In this document: positions 55,401 through 59,740 of the stretch, in pieces
Layout: every line of letters starts with the position of its first letter
Position numbering within the stretch: the first letter of the stretch is position 1
Origin: Agrypnia vestita
Lineage: Eukaryota; Arthropoda; Insecta; Trichoptera; Phryganeidae
Assembly: GCA_016648135.1 (NCBI GenBank)
Contig: JADDOH010000482.1
Span: forward strand, 62,001-126,000
Reading direction: 5' to 3'
Length of the DNA stretch: 64,000 nt
Position numbers and translations under genes: made by a program
Notes under the pieces: generated by a model
Seen by the model: only the letters and a program-made list of their open reading frames with translations
Told to the model about the DNA's origin: nothing
The model's database searches: none

Positions 55401-57874
55401 TAAAAACAAAAAAAAATCAAAATCTTTGTCGATATTCCCGATTTTAGATATTTAATCAAGACGCAACGTATTTATGACACAATACGCAGTGCCTTGATTA
55501 AATAGCTAATATTTGAAAACGAGAATAATTTTTTGTTTTATTTTTGTATTAATTTTTAAATAATAATGTCTATTCCTTTAATTTGTTAAAGAAAAAAGTT
55601 ATAAACTATCTATAAAGGATGGAAAAAAACACACAAAAAATAAAAATGATTTAAAAAATAGTGTTTTTTACAAACAGATTTTGCAATAATTATAACGAAT
55701 TTAAGATAAACGTTTAGTTTGTAATATTATTGAATAAAAAAGACATCTCAACACGCCGTTCAGTCATAAAAGGCCCACAAAGTGTGGGCCTTTTATGACT
55801 GAACGGCCTGAACGAAAATGAAGAAAATGCAAACTTTCATGTCGCATATATCCATAACTATTAGGACATAATAGCTTGAACATTTTCGACTCATAATCAT
55901 GGCAGGAATATAGTCCTGCGAGGTTATTAATGTTTTCCAAATAACTCTGTATATAATTATTGGAGAAACAAAAAATTCATCATTTTACTCATATTCCCAT
56001 CTGATATTCCTATCAACTGCTGTCCACCATTTTCGAACACAATTCTGTATTTTCGTAAATTGAAATGTGGCGGTTGAGCTCTTGAACCCTTCAATCAATG
56101 AAAATCATTCGGATCTATTCCCATTGGTTTACATTCTCATAACAATCATGTATTGACCCATTATATAACATTGTACACTTTGTCAATTTTGGTGTGATAA
56201 ATCTTGTATGAAATAAGTAGGTACCACAGGCCACCAAAATATACAGGATATAACAGGGCTAGTCAAATGTATGTGTCAAAAATGTTTAAAAAAATCGATA
56301 CTTTGGAGTTATCATATCAAAGTTTGCTTTTTTTTTCAATATTTTTGACACACTTCTTACGAAAACATCTTTACAGTAACTTATATCAATTACGAAAAAT
56401 TCATTTGTTTCAGTACAAGTTAGATAAAATTATAAAAACACTGCATAAATTCCAGTAGGAATTTTTCCAGTTAGAATTGGAAGATTTTTATCATTTTATT
56501 TGACTTGTATTAAAAGGAATACATTTGTCATATTCGATATAAGTTACTGTAATAATAGTCCAATGTTTTACAAAAAAATAAGTAAGAAATATTGAAAAAA
56601 TGCAAACTTTGATGTCGCATATCTTCGTAACTATTGATTGGTCATGGTTGCTTGAACATTTTCGACTCATAATTAAAGCAGGAATCTACCGATACAGTAT
56701 TGTGAACTAGCTCCATTACACCCTGTAGATGTAGAAATGAACTAACGGAAATTTCTTGATACACGCTGTGGTTCTACCGCTGGTATTATTATTACTACTA
56801 CTTATTTATTTAATATTTCTTTAATATTAATATTGAGTATTATTATTATTATGTTCCATTACTACTACAAGCTTGTAAATTTTGAAATAATTGTGAAAAG
56901 GTCAAAATAAATAGTATTAAAAAATATAATGTCTGAATGACGTTTTTACTTGAAGAGTCTCGGTTTGAAACCAAATGCTAAAAAAAGAAAAAAACTCTTA
57001 TTTTAAAAAAAAATGTTTTTATTTTTGGAAAAATAAGTATTTTAAATGCATTATAAATGTGTCTTAAATATATGCGAGGGGGGACATACTTCGGCTGTGT
57101 TCCACTCCCCTCGCACAATGAAAAGGTTTAGTTCAACTATTACAATCTTATACTTTGTGGTAGGTAGATACTACTATTATTTCAAATAGTTGGTAAAGTC
57201 AGTTTATTTCTCACATACCTACTAATTTCTTCATCCAAAATGTTCAAATATGAAATTTTACATTGATACATATGTTTTGAAATTTCACATAGAAACTTCG
57301 CTCGTAGGTACGTAAGACAAGGGGAAACTATTATCATACTACCTTAAACCCGTCAAAAATGACGGTACTTGTACATGTCGGTTCCTAAGGAAAAAATCGT
57401 AATTTGAAGAAAAAAAATCGTAAAAGAAAAAAATTTAAAAAAAAAATTTTGAAAAAAATTTTAAGAAAAATTTTTAATAAAAATAATTATACTATAAAAA
57501 AGTTACGGGCGTTACACGAAGTTACGCAGACGGGCGGACATACAGACGACGAAATTATTATAATTGGGATTTTTTGATAGCTATAGAAGTGCCGGAATAT
57601 TCCAATACGACATCAAACTATCACTTGTGTATTAACATTTCTGTACTAACTAAGTAAGTGTATCACCACGATGAAAGTTGTGATTAAATCGATTAATTCA
57701 ATTAATACTGTGCTTTTATTTTCGCAGACATGCTTCGTGCAAGTACGCAAGAAAGAACCTCCCCACCCCATCAGAGTGGCCAAGACAATCGATGTCATCG
57801 CGCGCATCACATTTCCTACAGCGTATTTTGTCTTTTTAATTTTCTTTTTTATCCACTACAAAGGTTTCTCTTAA
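7336..57874 (+). CDS. pHCl: pHCl-type ligand-gated chloride channel gene, N-terminus missing (overall span)
   Basis: Split gene for a Cys-loop ligand-gated anion channel of the insect pH-sensitive chloride channel family, a plasma-membrane pentamer. Eight exon positions (one with two alternatives) join in phase to 380 residues plus stop, numbered here from the first complete codon of E1. Seen: Cys-loop C102-C116 with 13 intervening residues, a second cysteine pair C162/C174 typical of Glu/Gly-type anion channels, the PAR motif (215-217) at the M2 mouth that marks anion selectivity, M1-M4, and sequons at N42, N87, N157 and N171. Known of the family: Drosophila pHCl passes chloride and is inhibited by external protons. 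Introns run from 0.6 to 14 kb. The signal peptide and first exons are not in the window. The M3-M4 loop as read is short, so a small loop exon may have been missed. Confidence 0.94.
7760..7932 (-). mobile_element. tRNA-derived SINE, copy 1
   Basis: On the - strand the element starts at 7932 with a tRNA-like head ('agtagcttgttggtgttgtg' as A-box region, 'ggttcgaacc' as B box). It then has a tRNA-unrelated body containing 'aaactaagctaaacgctcg'-type sequence and ends with 'cacgtattccgtgttcgcatc'-type sequence. The same head and body recur at 11029, 21680, 32869 and 59698, which defines the family. It lies in the first visible intron. Confidence 0.85.
8480..8570. repeat. Fragment related to the end of the 43880-44255 MITE
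   Basis: 'aggcaaaacgagtct' followed by 'aaaatgtagaactt' resembles the right end of the MITE near 44190 ('aggcaaaacgcgtctcg' and 'acgtagaact'), in the same orientation. Only one arm is visible. Confidence 0.4.
10595..10639. repeat. Short hairpin, 18-bp arms
   Basis: 10595-10612 pairs with 10622-10639 with a single mismatch and a 9-nt loop. No sequence suggests that it is expressed. Confidence 0.7.
11029..11201 (+). mobile_element. tRNA-derived SINE, copy 2
   Basis: A + strand copy. The head 'tagtagcttgttggttttgt' and B box 'gagttcgaacctc' are followed by the family body ('agttagtcctattttaatag', 'gtaagaatattgatgtgata') ending at 'gtattccatgt'. It is opposite in orientation to copy 1 in the same intron, so their transcripts could pair. 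Confidence 0.85.
11313..11535. mobile_element. Foldback MITE, 223 bp
   Basis: The left end 'aattgtggggtataaaaaca' is matched in reverse complement by the right end ('ttttgtaccccacagtt'). The similarity continues inward ('aatgcagtaatcgaggataa' against 'taatcctcggtaactgcatt'), so nearly the whole element folds on itself. No coding sequence. Confidence 0.75.
11590..11840. other. Unidentified G+C-richer stretch
   Basis: Codon-like, G+C-richer sequence in an AT-rich intron, open in one frame (11515-11817) partly overlapping a MITE. The translation resembles nothing I know, and no splice phases tie it to the channel. Most likely an old element remnant. Confidence 0.35.
11981..12490. mobile_element. 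Foldback element family (TACAGG ends), left part, copy 1
   Basis: Starts 'atacagggtgtaacagagct' and continues with the shared core 'caatacttctgacttatttt', 'aatacaagtcaaataaaatg'-like sequence and 'aaaacctt'. The right end is missing. Instead a block containing 'caatatttctgatttatttc' is tandemly duplicated (about 12381-12432 and 12437-12488). Relatives are at 31975, 46885, 51839, 55812 and 56242. Confidence 0.65.
13640..14130. repeat. Dispersed repeat, copy related to 24130-24420
   Basis: Shares the motif 'ggcgtgcagggcccacg' near 13655 (against 'ggcgtgcaagacccacg' near 24155). Further on it shares 'ttttcgtatgtagaggactt' near 14085 (against 'ttgttcgtatgtaaagaact' near 24380). The same order and orientation indicate one old repeat family of about 300-500 bp; no coding potential is recognised. 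Confidence 0.5.
16250..16306. repeat. Hairpin with 23/24-bp arms
   Basis: 16250-16272 and 16283-16306 are complementary except for one extra base, with a 10-nt loop. AT-rich; no gene context. Confidence 0.8.
16430..16520. repeat. Dispersed repeat, copy related to 57410-57540
   Basis: An A/T-rich run followed by 'agttacggacgttacacgaa' closely matches 'agttacgggcgttacacgaa' near 57505, in the same orientation. It is probably the conserved end of an unnamed repeat family. Confidence 0.55.
18070..18142 (-). repeat. Decayed tRNA-like unit
   Basis: On the - strand a B-box-like 'gggtttgcatccc' follows 'tctcccgataagagaaaatt'. Overall layout resembles the tRNA-like unit at 20331-20409. Too diverged for a tRNA; probably a SINE fragment. 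Confidence 0.4.
18686..18758 (+). repeat. tRNA-like unit without a working anticodon arm
   Basis: 73 nt, the length of a tRNA. The acceptor arms GTTGCTA (18686-18692) and TAGTAGC (18751-18757) pair over seven positions allowing G-U. The D arm GCTT/GAGC is present, and the T arm is perfect (CTGGG, loop TTCGAAT, CCCAG). The anticodon stem does not pair in the normal register, so I call it a tRNA pseudogene or SINE head with intact internal Pol III boxes, not a tRNA gene. Confidence 0.6.
19637..19940 (+). CDS. pHCl: pHCl exon E2 (ligand-binding domain with Cys-loop)
   Basis: A 304-nt exon with acceptor ttttccacag and donor GTACGT. It encodes residues 22-122 plus the first base of codon 123. It contains the strand KYEVEFLLQQQW, the WLPDTYF motif (59-65) shared by Cys-loop channels, and the Cys-loop C102 to C116 with the central FPFD motif. 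Sequons NQS (N42) and NGT (N87) lie in the extracellular part. The exon is far richer in G+C than the flanking intron, and open frames in the other frames here are shadows of it. Confidence 0.96.
19941..20960 (+). other. pHCl: pHCl intron E2-E3 (1.0 kb)
   Basis: Shortest intron apart from the one between the alternative exons. It carries one tRNA-like unit at 20331-20409; otherwise AT-rich sequence with nothing recognisable. Confidence 0.85.
20331..20409 (+). repeat. tRNA-like unit (SINE head or tRNA pseudogene)
   Basis: The T arm 'ccgggttcgattcccgg' (20381-20397) is perfect and contains a consensus B box. A weaker A-box-like 'aagcccagtgggc' precedes it by the usual distance. The acceptor and anticodon arms are not convincing. 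It lies inside the short E2-E3 intron. Confidence 0.5.
20961..21101 (+). CDS. pHCl: pHCl exon E3 (ligand-binding domain, loop C start)
   Basis: A 141-nt exon with acceptor atgtttcag and donor GTCAGA. Its first two bases complete Ile123 of the ES-ISYEQ junction. It then encodes 46 codons including ITYVWKNDEDTLRKSPSL, a pHCl signature stretch, a sequon NQT (N157) and C162, the first half of the second disulfide. It ends one base into the Gly codon completed by either E4a or E4b. Confidence 0.96.
21680..21815 (-). mobile_element. tRNA-derived SINE, diverged copy
   Basis: On the - strand it shows a B-box-like 'ggttcgagccccg' and the family body ('caaactaagctaaactataa' in + orientation, 'atcaatattcttacgattct'). 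More diverged than the copies at 7760 and 11029, so an older insertion. Confidence 0.65.
22150..22300. repeat. Dispersed repeat edge related to 1990-2040
   Basis: 'aatgatggatctcgcaatgg' followed by 'gatcagaaacgttggc' corresponds to 'gatgatggaccctgtaatgg' and 'tatccaaaactttggc' near 2005. Possibly the end of a retroelement; the neighbouring - strand LINE fragment may be unrelated. Confidence 0.4.
22422..22840 (-). mobile_element. Non-LTR retrotransposon 3' end (C-terminal reverse transcriptase part), fragment A
   Basis: The - strand reading 22815-22507 gives MQMLRWSAGVTLKYRIKSSR and further on QQLRWYGHIRRRPPDKIVKQ. These are the C-terminal motifs (MLRW, RWYGHIRRRP) that end the reverse-transcriptase protein of RTE-like and related LINEs. 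The copy is cut off at its 5' side near 22840 and ends at 22422 in a GAAGAA-type tail. An internal duplication ('cttcctctggatgactg' twice near 22590-22630) shows it is dead. A shorter relative is at 40461. Confidence 0.75.
23160..23365 (-). mobile_element. Non-LTR retrotransposon fragment C
   Basis: On the - strand 23365-23280 reads ILLYGVEAWTLNQKLIRKVE AFEM-like sequence, a widely shared LINE motif region (LLYG.E.WTL, IRK.EAFEM). It is followed by a stop and remnants of a protein end. Probably a different family from fragment A, although it lies only about 300 bp away. Confidence 0.65.
24130..24420. repeat. Dispersed repeat, copy related to 13640-14130
   Basis: Contains 'ggcgtgcaagacccacg' and 'ttgttcgtatgtaaagaact' in the same order as the copy in the first intron. 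No coding sequence is recognised. Confidence 0.5.
25350..25530. other. Unidentified G+C-richer stretch
   Basis: About 180 bp with a high CpG count in an AT-rich intron. No open frame of note and no splice sites matching channel phases. Likely an element remnant. Confidence 0.35.
27068..27375. mobile_element. MITE with CACAGAGACGAAG-type ends
   Basis: The left arm 'aatctcacagagacgaagat' near 27085 is matched in reverse complement by 'gcttcgtctctgcgagaatt' near 27350. The ends resemble those of the MITE at 58571-58998. A lone arm ('gcacagagacgaagcctttg') is at 28655. Non-coding. Confidence 0.55.
30473..30664. repeat. 16-bp minisatellite, about 11-12 units
   Basis: Units of the type GGTTCACAATATTGTA repeat with small changes from 30473 to 30664. 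Each contains the palindrome CAATATTG or a variant. One stretch near 30530 breaks the period. Confidence 0.85.
31650..31825. other. Unidentified G+C-richer, codon-like stretch
   Basis: Open on both strands (+ 31674-31892, - 31861-31646) and with a balanced composition unlike the surroundings. The + strand reading contains a CSLCQRRF motif resembling a single zinc-knuckle half. I recognise no family, and splice phases do not connect it to the channel. Confidence 0.3.
31975..32466. mobile_element. Foldback element family (TACAGG ends), copy 2
   Basis: The left end 'acaggctgtaacagaggttg' and the right end near 32446-32466 ('ctctattatacccagta') are diverged. The core shows the family's self-complementary middle ('caatatttctgaggtattaa' against 'gtaagaaatattgaaaaaaa'). 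Confidence 0.6.
32869..33021 (-). mobile_element. tRNA-derived SINE, copy 3 (internal deletion)
   Basis: A - strand copy nearly identical in layout to copy 1. It contains 'gagatgcgaacacggaatac', 'ataggactaacttgctagtc' and 'gaggttcgaacccgcg' in + orientation. About 25 bp between the A and B boxes present in copies 1 and 2 are missing, so this copy has lost part of its promoter head. Confidence 0.85.
35221..35373 (+). CDS. pHCl: pHCl alternative exon E4a (pre-M1, M1, start of M2)
   Basis: A 153-nt exon with acceptor tgtgaaccag and donor GTATAT. It enters and leaves in phase 1, so it joins E3 to E5 without a frame change. It encodes N171-Y-S-C174 (second disulfide cysteine), the TRDR pre-M1 strand, all of M1 and the beginning of M2 with the PAR motif. 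Distinctive residues compared with E4b are Ala186 just before M1 and Ser218 at the 1' position of M2. The usual residue at 1' in this family is Val, so E4a is the derived version. Including both copies would keep the frame but duplicate M1, so mutually exclusive use is inferred. Confidence 0.93.
35374..35995 (+). other. pHCl: Intron between alternative exons E4a and E4b (622 nt)
   Basis: AT-rich. It contains a perfect 17-bp inverted repeat (35587-35603 with 35857-35873) whose transcript could fold and bring the two alternative exons closer. Nothing else is recognisable. Confidence 0.85.
35587..35873. repeat. 17-bp perfect inverted repeat between alternative exons
   Basis: GATGAGACTTTGTTTAA at 35587-35603 is exactly complementary to 35857-35873. 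The arms are separated by 253 nt and both lie in the intron separating E4a and E4b. A further U-G pair can extend the outer end, and AT-rich complementary tracts follow on the inner side. It could be an RNA structure involved in exon choice or the ends of a roughly 290-bp MITE. I see no clear target-site duplication. Confidence 0.7.
35996..36148 (+). CDS. pHCl: pHCl alternative exon E4b (pre-M1, M1, start of M2)
   Basis: A 153-nt exon with acceptor ttgctatcgtag and donor GTATGT; phases are identical to E4a. It encodes the same 50 complete codons as E4a except Ser186 in place of Ala and Val218 in place of Ser at M2 1'. About 31 codons differ between the copies, 29 of them synonymously, so both have been kept under strong protein-level selection since an old duplication. 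The VMIG ending is what I expect for most pHCl channels, so E4b is probably the ancestral version. Confidence 0.93.
38004..38765 (+). mobile_element. Helitron-like non-autonomous element
   Basis: The 3' end carries a small hairpin (ACCCG ... CGGGT, 38736-38753) nine bases before CTAG (38762-38765), which is followed by T. This is the CTRR-type end and A/T target context of Helitrons. The 5' limit is not clear; a short TGTC microsatellite at 38004-38020 lies near it. The interior is a 130-bp minisatellite with no coding capacity. No Rep/helicase gene is in the window. Confidence 0.65.
38032..38690. repeat. About 130-bp tandem repeat, five units plus a partial
   Basis: Units begin at about 38032, 38161, 38291, 38420, 38550 and 38670 (partial). 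Each holds 'aatctgtaccgtttgaccga', 'ctcaaaatttggaaac', a 'ggcgggtaacataggc' block and a C-rich 'cccccctatt' block. The first unit is the most diverged. The regular 129-130-bp spacing is seen directly. Confidence 0.92.
40285..40435 (+). pseudogene. 5' end of a Tc1/mariner-type transposase, broken
   Basis: From 40378 the reading MNRFTSE, stop, RL, stop, IVQIYF matches the beginning of a transposase common in insect genomes (start MNRFT.EQR). Two stops replace coding positions and the gene ends abruptly before a LINE fragment. The preceding 'agtaacactttttccagcg' is probably the inverted terminal repeat region. Dead 5' fragment. Confidence 0.55.
40461..40808 (-). mobile_element. Non-LTR retrotransposon 3' end, fragment B
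   Basis: Same family as fragment A at 22422-22840: the + strand text 'cttgcactgtcccaactcgt', 'gcctaggtaggctg' and 'gtgaacatttaatcctatcg' aligns along its length, and the - strand encodes a CSAGVTLNDRIKCSRIGGSL stretch. It is shorter inside, cut off at 40808, and ends at 40461 in a GAAGAA-type tail. Confidence 0.75.
40959..41104. mobile_element. MITE-like inverted repeat with TGACGTCA cores
   Basis: 'gaatgacgtcacgcctaagt' near 40983 is matched in reverse complement by 'acttaggcttgacgtcacg' near 41052. Outer parts 'aaaacgcc' and 'ggcgtttt' also pair. The element is about 146 bp, non-coding, and carries two CRE-like sites. Confidence 0.6.
41452..41666 (+). CDS. pHCl: pHCl exon E5 (M2 and M3)
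   Basis: A 215-nt exon with acceptor cggttgcag and donor GTGAGA. The first two bases complete Gly221. It then encodes residues 222-292: the rest of M2 (VTTMLNFFTTSNGFRSTLPV), the M2-M3 linker, M3 around VWDGVCMCFIYASLLEF, and the start of the cytoplasmic loop (NYVGRKRPLHNVVYRPGENP). It ends in phase 0 after VTQ. This is among the most conserved parts of the pHCl family and fixes the identification. Confidence 0.97.
42210..42377. repeat. Long hairpin: 77-bp arms, 14-nt loop
   Basis: 42210-42286 and 42301-42377 are complementary at roughly 83% of positions without a gap, the longest runs being around 'aatcgaattagtatg' and 'cattgtttcgt'. It could be a MITE or a transcribed hairpin; no other copy is visible. 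Confidence 0.8.
43880..44255. mobile_element. MITE with about 75-bp diverged inverted ends
   Basis: The left part ('gttttgtagttatacttctt', then 'tttttgtgagacgcgtta') matches in reverse complement the right part ('aaaacgcgtctcgcaaacat', 'acgtagaactaaaaaacag'). The middle is AT-rich and non-coding. Confidence 0.55.
44661..45957 (+). mobile_element. Mariner-type DNA transposon, complete ends, dead
   Basis: The left end 44661-44691 and right end 45927-45957 form a 31-bp inverted repeat (TACGAGG...TCCAAAAGTCC...GGAATG) with a few mismatches, each starting at a TA, the mariner target. The 1.3-kb length is normal for mariner. Between them lies a broken transposase gene on the + strand. Confidence 0.88.
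44880..45835 (+). pseudogene. Mariner transposase pseudogene
   Basis: Recognisable pieces in order: KVSARWVQRMLTPLQKQQ (the SARWVPR.LT..QK motif; 45156 onward), ERIVTGNSSS (in place of the family's VTGDE around the first catalytic Asp, so that Asp is lost), SAEKLMATILCDTTGALLVD, and near the end HSPDLTRSDYYLFPNLK, which keeps the third catalytic Asp. They lie in different frames and are split by stops (for example after KQQ at 45212), so several frameshifts and nonsense changes have accumulated. Confidence 0.85.
46432..46720. mobile_element. Pogo/Tigger-type MITE
   Basis: The left end 'tacaatatactctcgattat' followed by 'ccggggttgcatcaaccgag' and the right end 'aatactcgagagtttactgt' ending in A form inverted repeats resembling pogo/Tigger ends (ACTCTCGA.TAT). 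TA dinucleotides lie at both ends. 289 bp, non-coding. Confidence 0.6.
46885..47332. mobile_element. Foldback element family (TACAGG ends), copy 3
   Basis: Core 'aagtttgcattttttttttc', 'gtcaaataaaatgatgaaaa' and the mirrored 'attgaaaaaacaaatgcaaa' followed by 'ctttgatgtc' are shared with the copies at 51839 and 56242. The right end 'gatatccctgtata' is recognisable; the left end is eroded. Confidence 0.6.
47604..47654 (+). CDS. pHCl: pHCl exon E6 (short M3-M4 loop exon)
   Basis: A 51-nt micro-exon with acceptor gttttgcag and donor GTAAGC. It encodes RLPAVLSRIGIILASPL and is in phase 0 at both ends. The peptide directly follows GENPVTQ of E5 in pHCl channels as I know them, which is why so short an exon can be called with confidence. 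It belongs to the cytoplasmic loop. Confidence 0.92.
47655..51015 (+). other. pHCl: pHCl intron E6-E7 (3.4 kb)
   Basis: AT-rich, with no recognisable mobile element. It contains the M4-like open frame described at 50634-50837. A further small loop exon could be hidden here. Confidence 0.75.
50634..50837 (+). pseudogene. M4/C-terminus-like segment, possible decayed second terminal exon of pHCl
   Basis: This open frame ends in a hydrophobic segment SFVILLSFLV followed by IHYKGIS (50799-50819) and a stop six codons later. The real last exon ends FVFLIFFF, IHYKGFS, stop. The order of hydrophobic helix, IHYKG[F/I]S and nearby stop is unlikely by chance, and the position inside the same gene fits an intragenic duplication. 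Against function: the AG acceptors nearest upstream (50613, 50616, 50622, 50631, 50640, 50682) all leave two bases before the first codon, whereas E5 and E6 end in phase 0, so it cannot be joined simply. The upstream part does not resemble E8. Confidence 0.4.
51016..51084 (+). CDS. pHCl: pHCl exon E7 (M3-M4 loop)
   Basis: A 69-nt exon with acceptor ttgcctcag and donor GTAAGT. It encodes 23 residues, ESVEQVLQKVQHPDISEPGT followed by SKS, and is in phase 0 at both ends, so it joins E6 to E8. It is less conserved than the other exons, as expected for the cytoplasmic loop. The frame stays open past the donor to a stop at 51244-51246. A second perfect donor (GTAAGT at 51250) follows, so a longer, truncating splice form is possible. 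Confidence 0.75.
51839..52361. mobile_element. Foldback element family (TACAGG ends), best copy
   Basis: 523 bp from 'tacaggatgtaccagagcta' to 'tagctccggtacaccctgta'. The two halves are near-complete reverse complements ('gcaagcaaccatggcctaat'-type left core against 'gtcatggttgcttgaacatt' right core), so the whole element folds into one long hairpin. Non-coding. This copy defines the family ends. Confidence 0.85.
53270..53410. repeat. G+C-richer probable repeat
   Basis: Sequence such as 'gagagattcggttggtccca' and 'gcgggtggccccacgcc' stands out from the AT-rich surroundings. It is open on the - strand (53435-53196), but the translation shows no family motif. Probably a piece of a mobile element not otherwise visible here. 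Confidence 0.4.
53585..54060 (+). mobile_element. Internally deleted Tc1/mariner-type element
   Basis: From 53750 the reading MTAMQHKVFCVRV and then SLHFNIEPATRKSIFR, a stop, YNQF matches the N-terminal helix-turn-helix part of an insect transposase family. Immediately after, from about 53918, AAKGGQIELCL matches the C-terminal end, so the middle including the catalytic core is deleted. Flanks 'gaactcaatttcaaacggc' (53590) and 'gccgtttgaaatatagagtt' (54010) are inverted relative to each other and probably belong to the terminal repeats. Confidence 0.55.
55142..55811. mobile_element. MITE with long inverted ends
   Basis: The left end 'tgtgggccttttatgactga' (about 55150 onward) through 'aaaatctgtta' matches in reverse complement the right end from about 55672 to 55779 over more than 100 bp. 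A second, nested inverted repeat ('tatttaatcaag' and 'cttgattaaata') lies near 55450-55500. Both flanks read 'aaatgaagaaaat', a possible target-site duplication. Non-coding. Confidence 0.75.
55755..55807. repeat. Near-perfect palindrome: 25-bp arms, 3-bp spacer
   Basis: 55755-55779 is exactly complementary to 55783-55807 with spacer AAG. The arms are copies of the terminal repeat of the surrounding MITE, so the element's end occurs twice head to head. Confidence 0.95.
55812..55955. mobile_element. Foldback element family, right half only
   Basis: 'aatgaagaaaatgcaaactt', 'tatatccataactattagga' and 'gcttgaacattttcgactca' match the right half of the copies at 51839 and 56242, ending 'aactctgtata'. 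The left half is missing; a MITE lies in its place. Confidence 0.65.
56242..56727. mobile_element. Foldback element family (TACAGG ends), copy 5
   Basis: 486 bp from 'tacaggatataacagggcta' to 'gctccattacaccctgta', with the same self-complementary layout as 51839-52361. Both ends are present. Confidence 0.8.
57065..57550. repeat. Dispersed-repeat sequence with A-rich middle
   Basis: The first part matches the block at 3380-3500. The last part ('agttacgggcgttacacgaa' and 'gacgggcggacatacagac') matches 16430-16520. Between them lies a long A-rich tract. It is just upstream of the last exon. Confidence 0.5.
57728..57874 (+). CDS. pHCl: pHCl terminal exon E8 (M4 and C-terminus)
   Basis: 147 nt including the stop, after acceptor attttcgcag. 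It encodes TCFVQVRKKEPPHPIRVAKT, a basic pre-M4 stretch, then the M4 helix (ITFPTAYFVFLIFFF) and IHYKGFS ending at the TAA at 57872-57874. It starts in phase 0, matching E7. A shifted frame that also stays open here (57730-57960) is a shadow. I could not pick a convincing polyadenylation signal downstream, so the 3' UTR is undefined. Confidence 0.96.
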   Translation, partial: TCFVQVRKKEPPHPIRVAKTIDVIARITFPTAYFVFLIFFFIHYKGFS

Positions 57875-58570
57875 TACTTTCAAACCCAATTACAAAAAAA
57901 AAACTACAAGGCATACCGAATTTGTTTGTTTTCGTACACGGCTGTATATTGACATTTTAATATGCTTGTACAATTATTTTAATTAATCCAACATACGTAT
58001 AGTATAGACACAATTTAGTGCTTCTCCGAAAATGCAACGTGAGTTTTTATAGGATAATATAATTATTATTAAAGAATGAACATATGCGTGAATTTATCTC
58101 AAGCAATACTTTAAAAATTCGGGTTTCAAGATCGACTTTCGCTTTGTTATCTTTAAAAGCTCAATGCAATGTTTCAATTTAATTTGTTTGTAAGATACAT
58201 TGTTGAATAGATGTAAGTTTATGGAAATTATAGGATAATCGTGAGTTATACATCACTAGTCACATTTTGAAAATCTTTCCCATGATTATATGTACTTTAA
58301 TGTAACAGATAGATATCTGTTAAAGCGGGGATGTGTGCAGAGATACCAGGTCTTGATAACTACTTGGAAAACTACGTCGTCAACCACAAATCAGTCGAAT
58401 ACACCTGCAATCCTTACGGCAATGGTGTCCACCTATGTGTTCGCACCGGTTGTTAAAATTGGAAACCTCTCCCGAACTGTTTGTTACTAAATATTTATAA
58501 TAGTTTGCGTTTGTCCAAATTTTTCAAGAACACAGTGCTGGATTTTATCCCAGGGGGACATCATTAATCA

Positions 58571-58998
58571 AGATATATTTTAGATGTCTCACAGAGACGA
58601 AATTGAAATAGTTTCGGGCGTATTCTAGTGTAATTGTTAATGATTCGGTGGAATCTCATATACACATATAAAGGATATTGTTTAAAAATTCCAAAAATAT
58701 ATAGATACCTCATTAGTGACATCTGTATTTGATTAGGGGAATGAAAAGGCTTTGGACGCCGGTGGCGCTAGTGATAATTACAACACACATGTAAAACGGG
58801 TTGTAAAACTTAAGTAAATATACAACTTCCAAAAATTTGATAGATGTAGTATTCGTGAATGTTATATTGTGTAAAGTGATCACTTAAGCCAGCCGTATGG
58901 TAGGTCGTAAGCCGTATGAACACTCAAAAAAGACTTCCATACCTACTTTCCCATAAAAAAACATAATTTCGTCTCTCTGAGACATCTATAATATATCT
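58571..58998. mobile_element. MITE with 34-bp inverted ends
   Basis: 58571-58604 and 58965-58998 are reverse complements with two mismatches in 34 positions (core 'agatgtctcacagagacgaa'). 428 bp, non-coding, about 700 bp downstream of the channel's stop codon; it may lie in the 3' UTR. Related ends occur at 27068-27375. Confidence 0.85.
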
Positions 58999-59697
58999 TC
59001 ACTAAACATTTACATTAAAATCAAATATTTTGGTGCCAGATATCCCATAACATTGCGGTTTATTTTGGCATTAGAATAGTTAAAAATATTTGATATCATT
59101 GTTTCTGAATAAGTTATAACCCATACCATTCTTTAGAAATTCCTCTCAAGGTTTTTCTTCCAATTCCTCTCATAAAATTTATAAACTTGATATGACTGGG
59201 AAGAACAACAATAATAAAAATGTATTTGGTATATGCGAAGCAAGGGTTGTACGAACGGTTGCCAAAATTACTTTAGCGAACCGTTAGATTTTCTTTTTGG
59301 AGGATATCATTGCCTTGTTGCAGAAGTCAGAGTGTTTTACTCTGAATACCCATTGCTATTGTCAAATCGTTGAAAATACCTGTCCAAAAAATACCATTAC
59401 TATTGATTGTTCTGGTTATTGTCTAAAGATAAACGACTGCAGAATAATCTAGAATATATTTATTTCTATTAATTTAGACTACTTTCTATGTAACTATATA
59501 TTTTATAATAAATGAAAACATCGACATTGACCAATCAATAATTTATTAAAATGATTTTATCAGTTGGTTCAATAATAAATTTAAAAAAGCGCTTTTAAAA
59601 TACAATTACTTAGCTATCTCAATCAACTTTTCTTTACGATTTACATTTTTTAAAACAGATTTTTACATGAGAATATATAATATTTAGATTGTTTATC

Positions 59698-59740
59698 TTC
59701 AAACTAAGCCTAAGGGCTTGTGCTATTAAATTAGGAGCTG
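59698..59740 (-). mobile_element. tRNA-derived SINE, short fragment
   Basis: 'ttcaaactaagcctaagggc' and 'ttgtgctattaaattaggag' match the body of the SINE copies at 7760 and 32869. The tRNA-like head is absent. Confidence 0.5.

Larger units (their letters stand above)
51085..57727 (+). other. pHCl: pHCl intron E7-E8 (6.6 kb)
   Basis: Dense in repeats: a full foldback element (51839-52361), a G+C-richer non-coding repeat (about 53270-53410), a deleted Tc1/mariner-like element (about 53585-54060), a MITE with a 53-bp near-palindromic end (55142-55811), half of a foldback copy (55812-55955), another complete foldback copy (56242-56727), and A-rich dispersed-repeat sequence at 57065-57550. Confidence 0.85.

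Noticed and set aside
57730..57960. Open frame of 76 codons overlapping the last channel exon
   Set aside because: It is the shifted-frame shadow of E8. The E8 frame carries the recognisable M4 and C-terminus.
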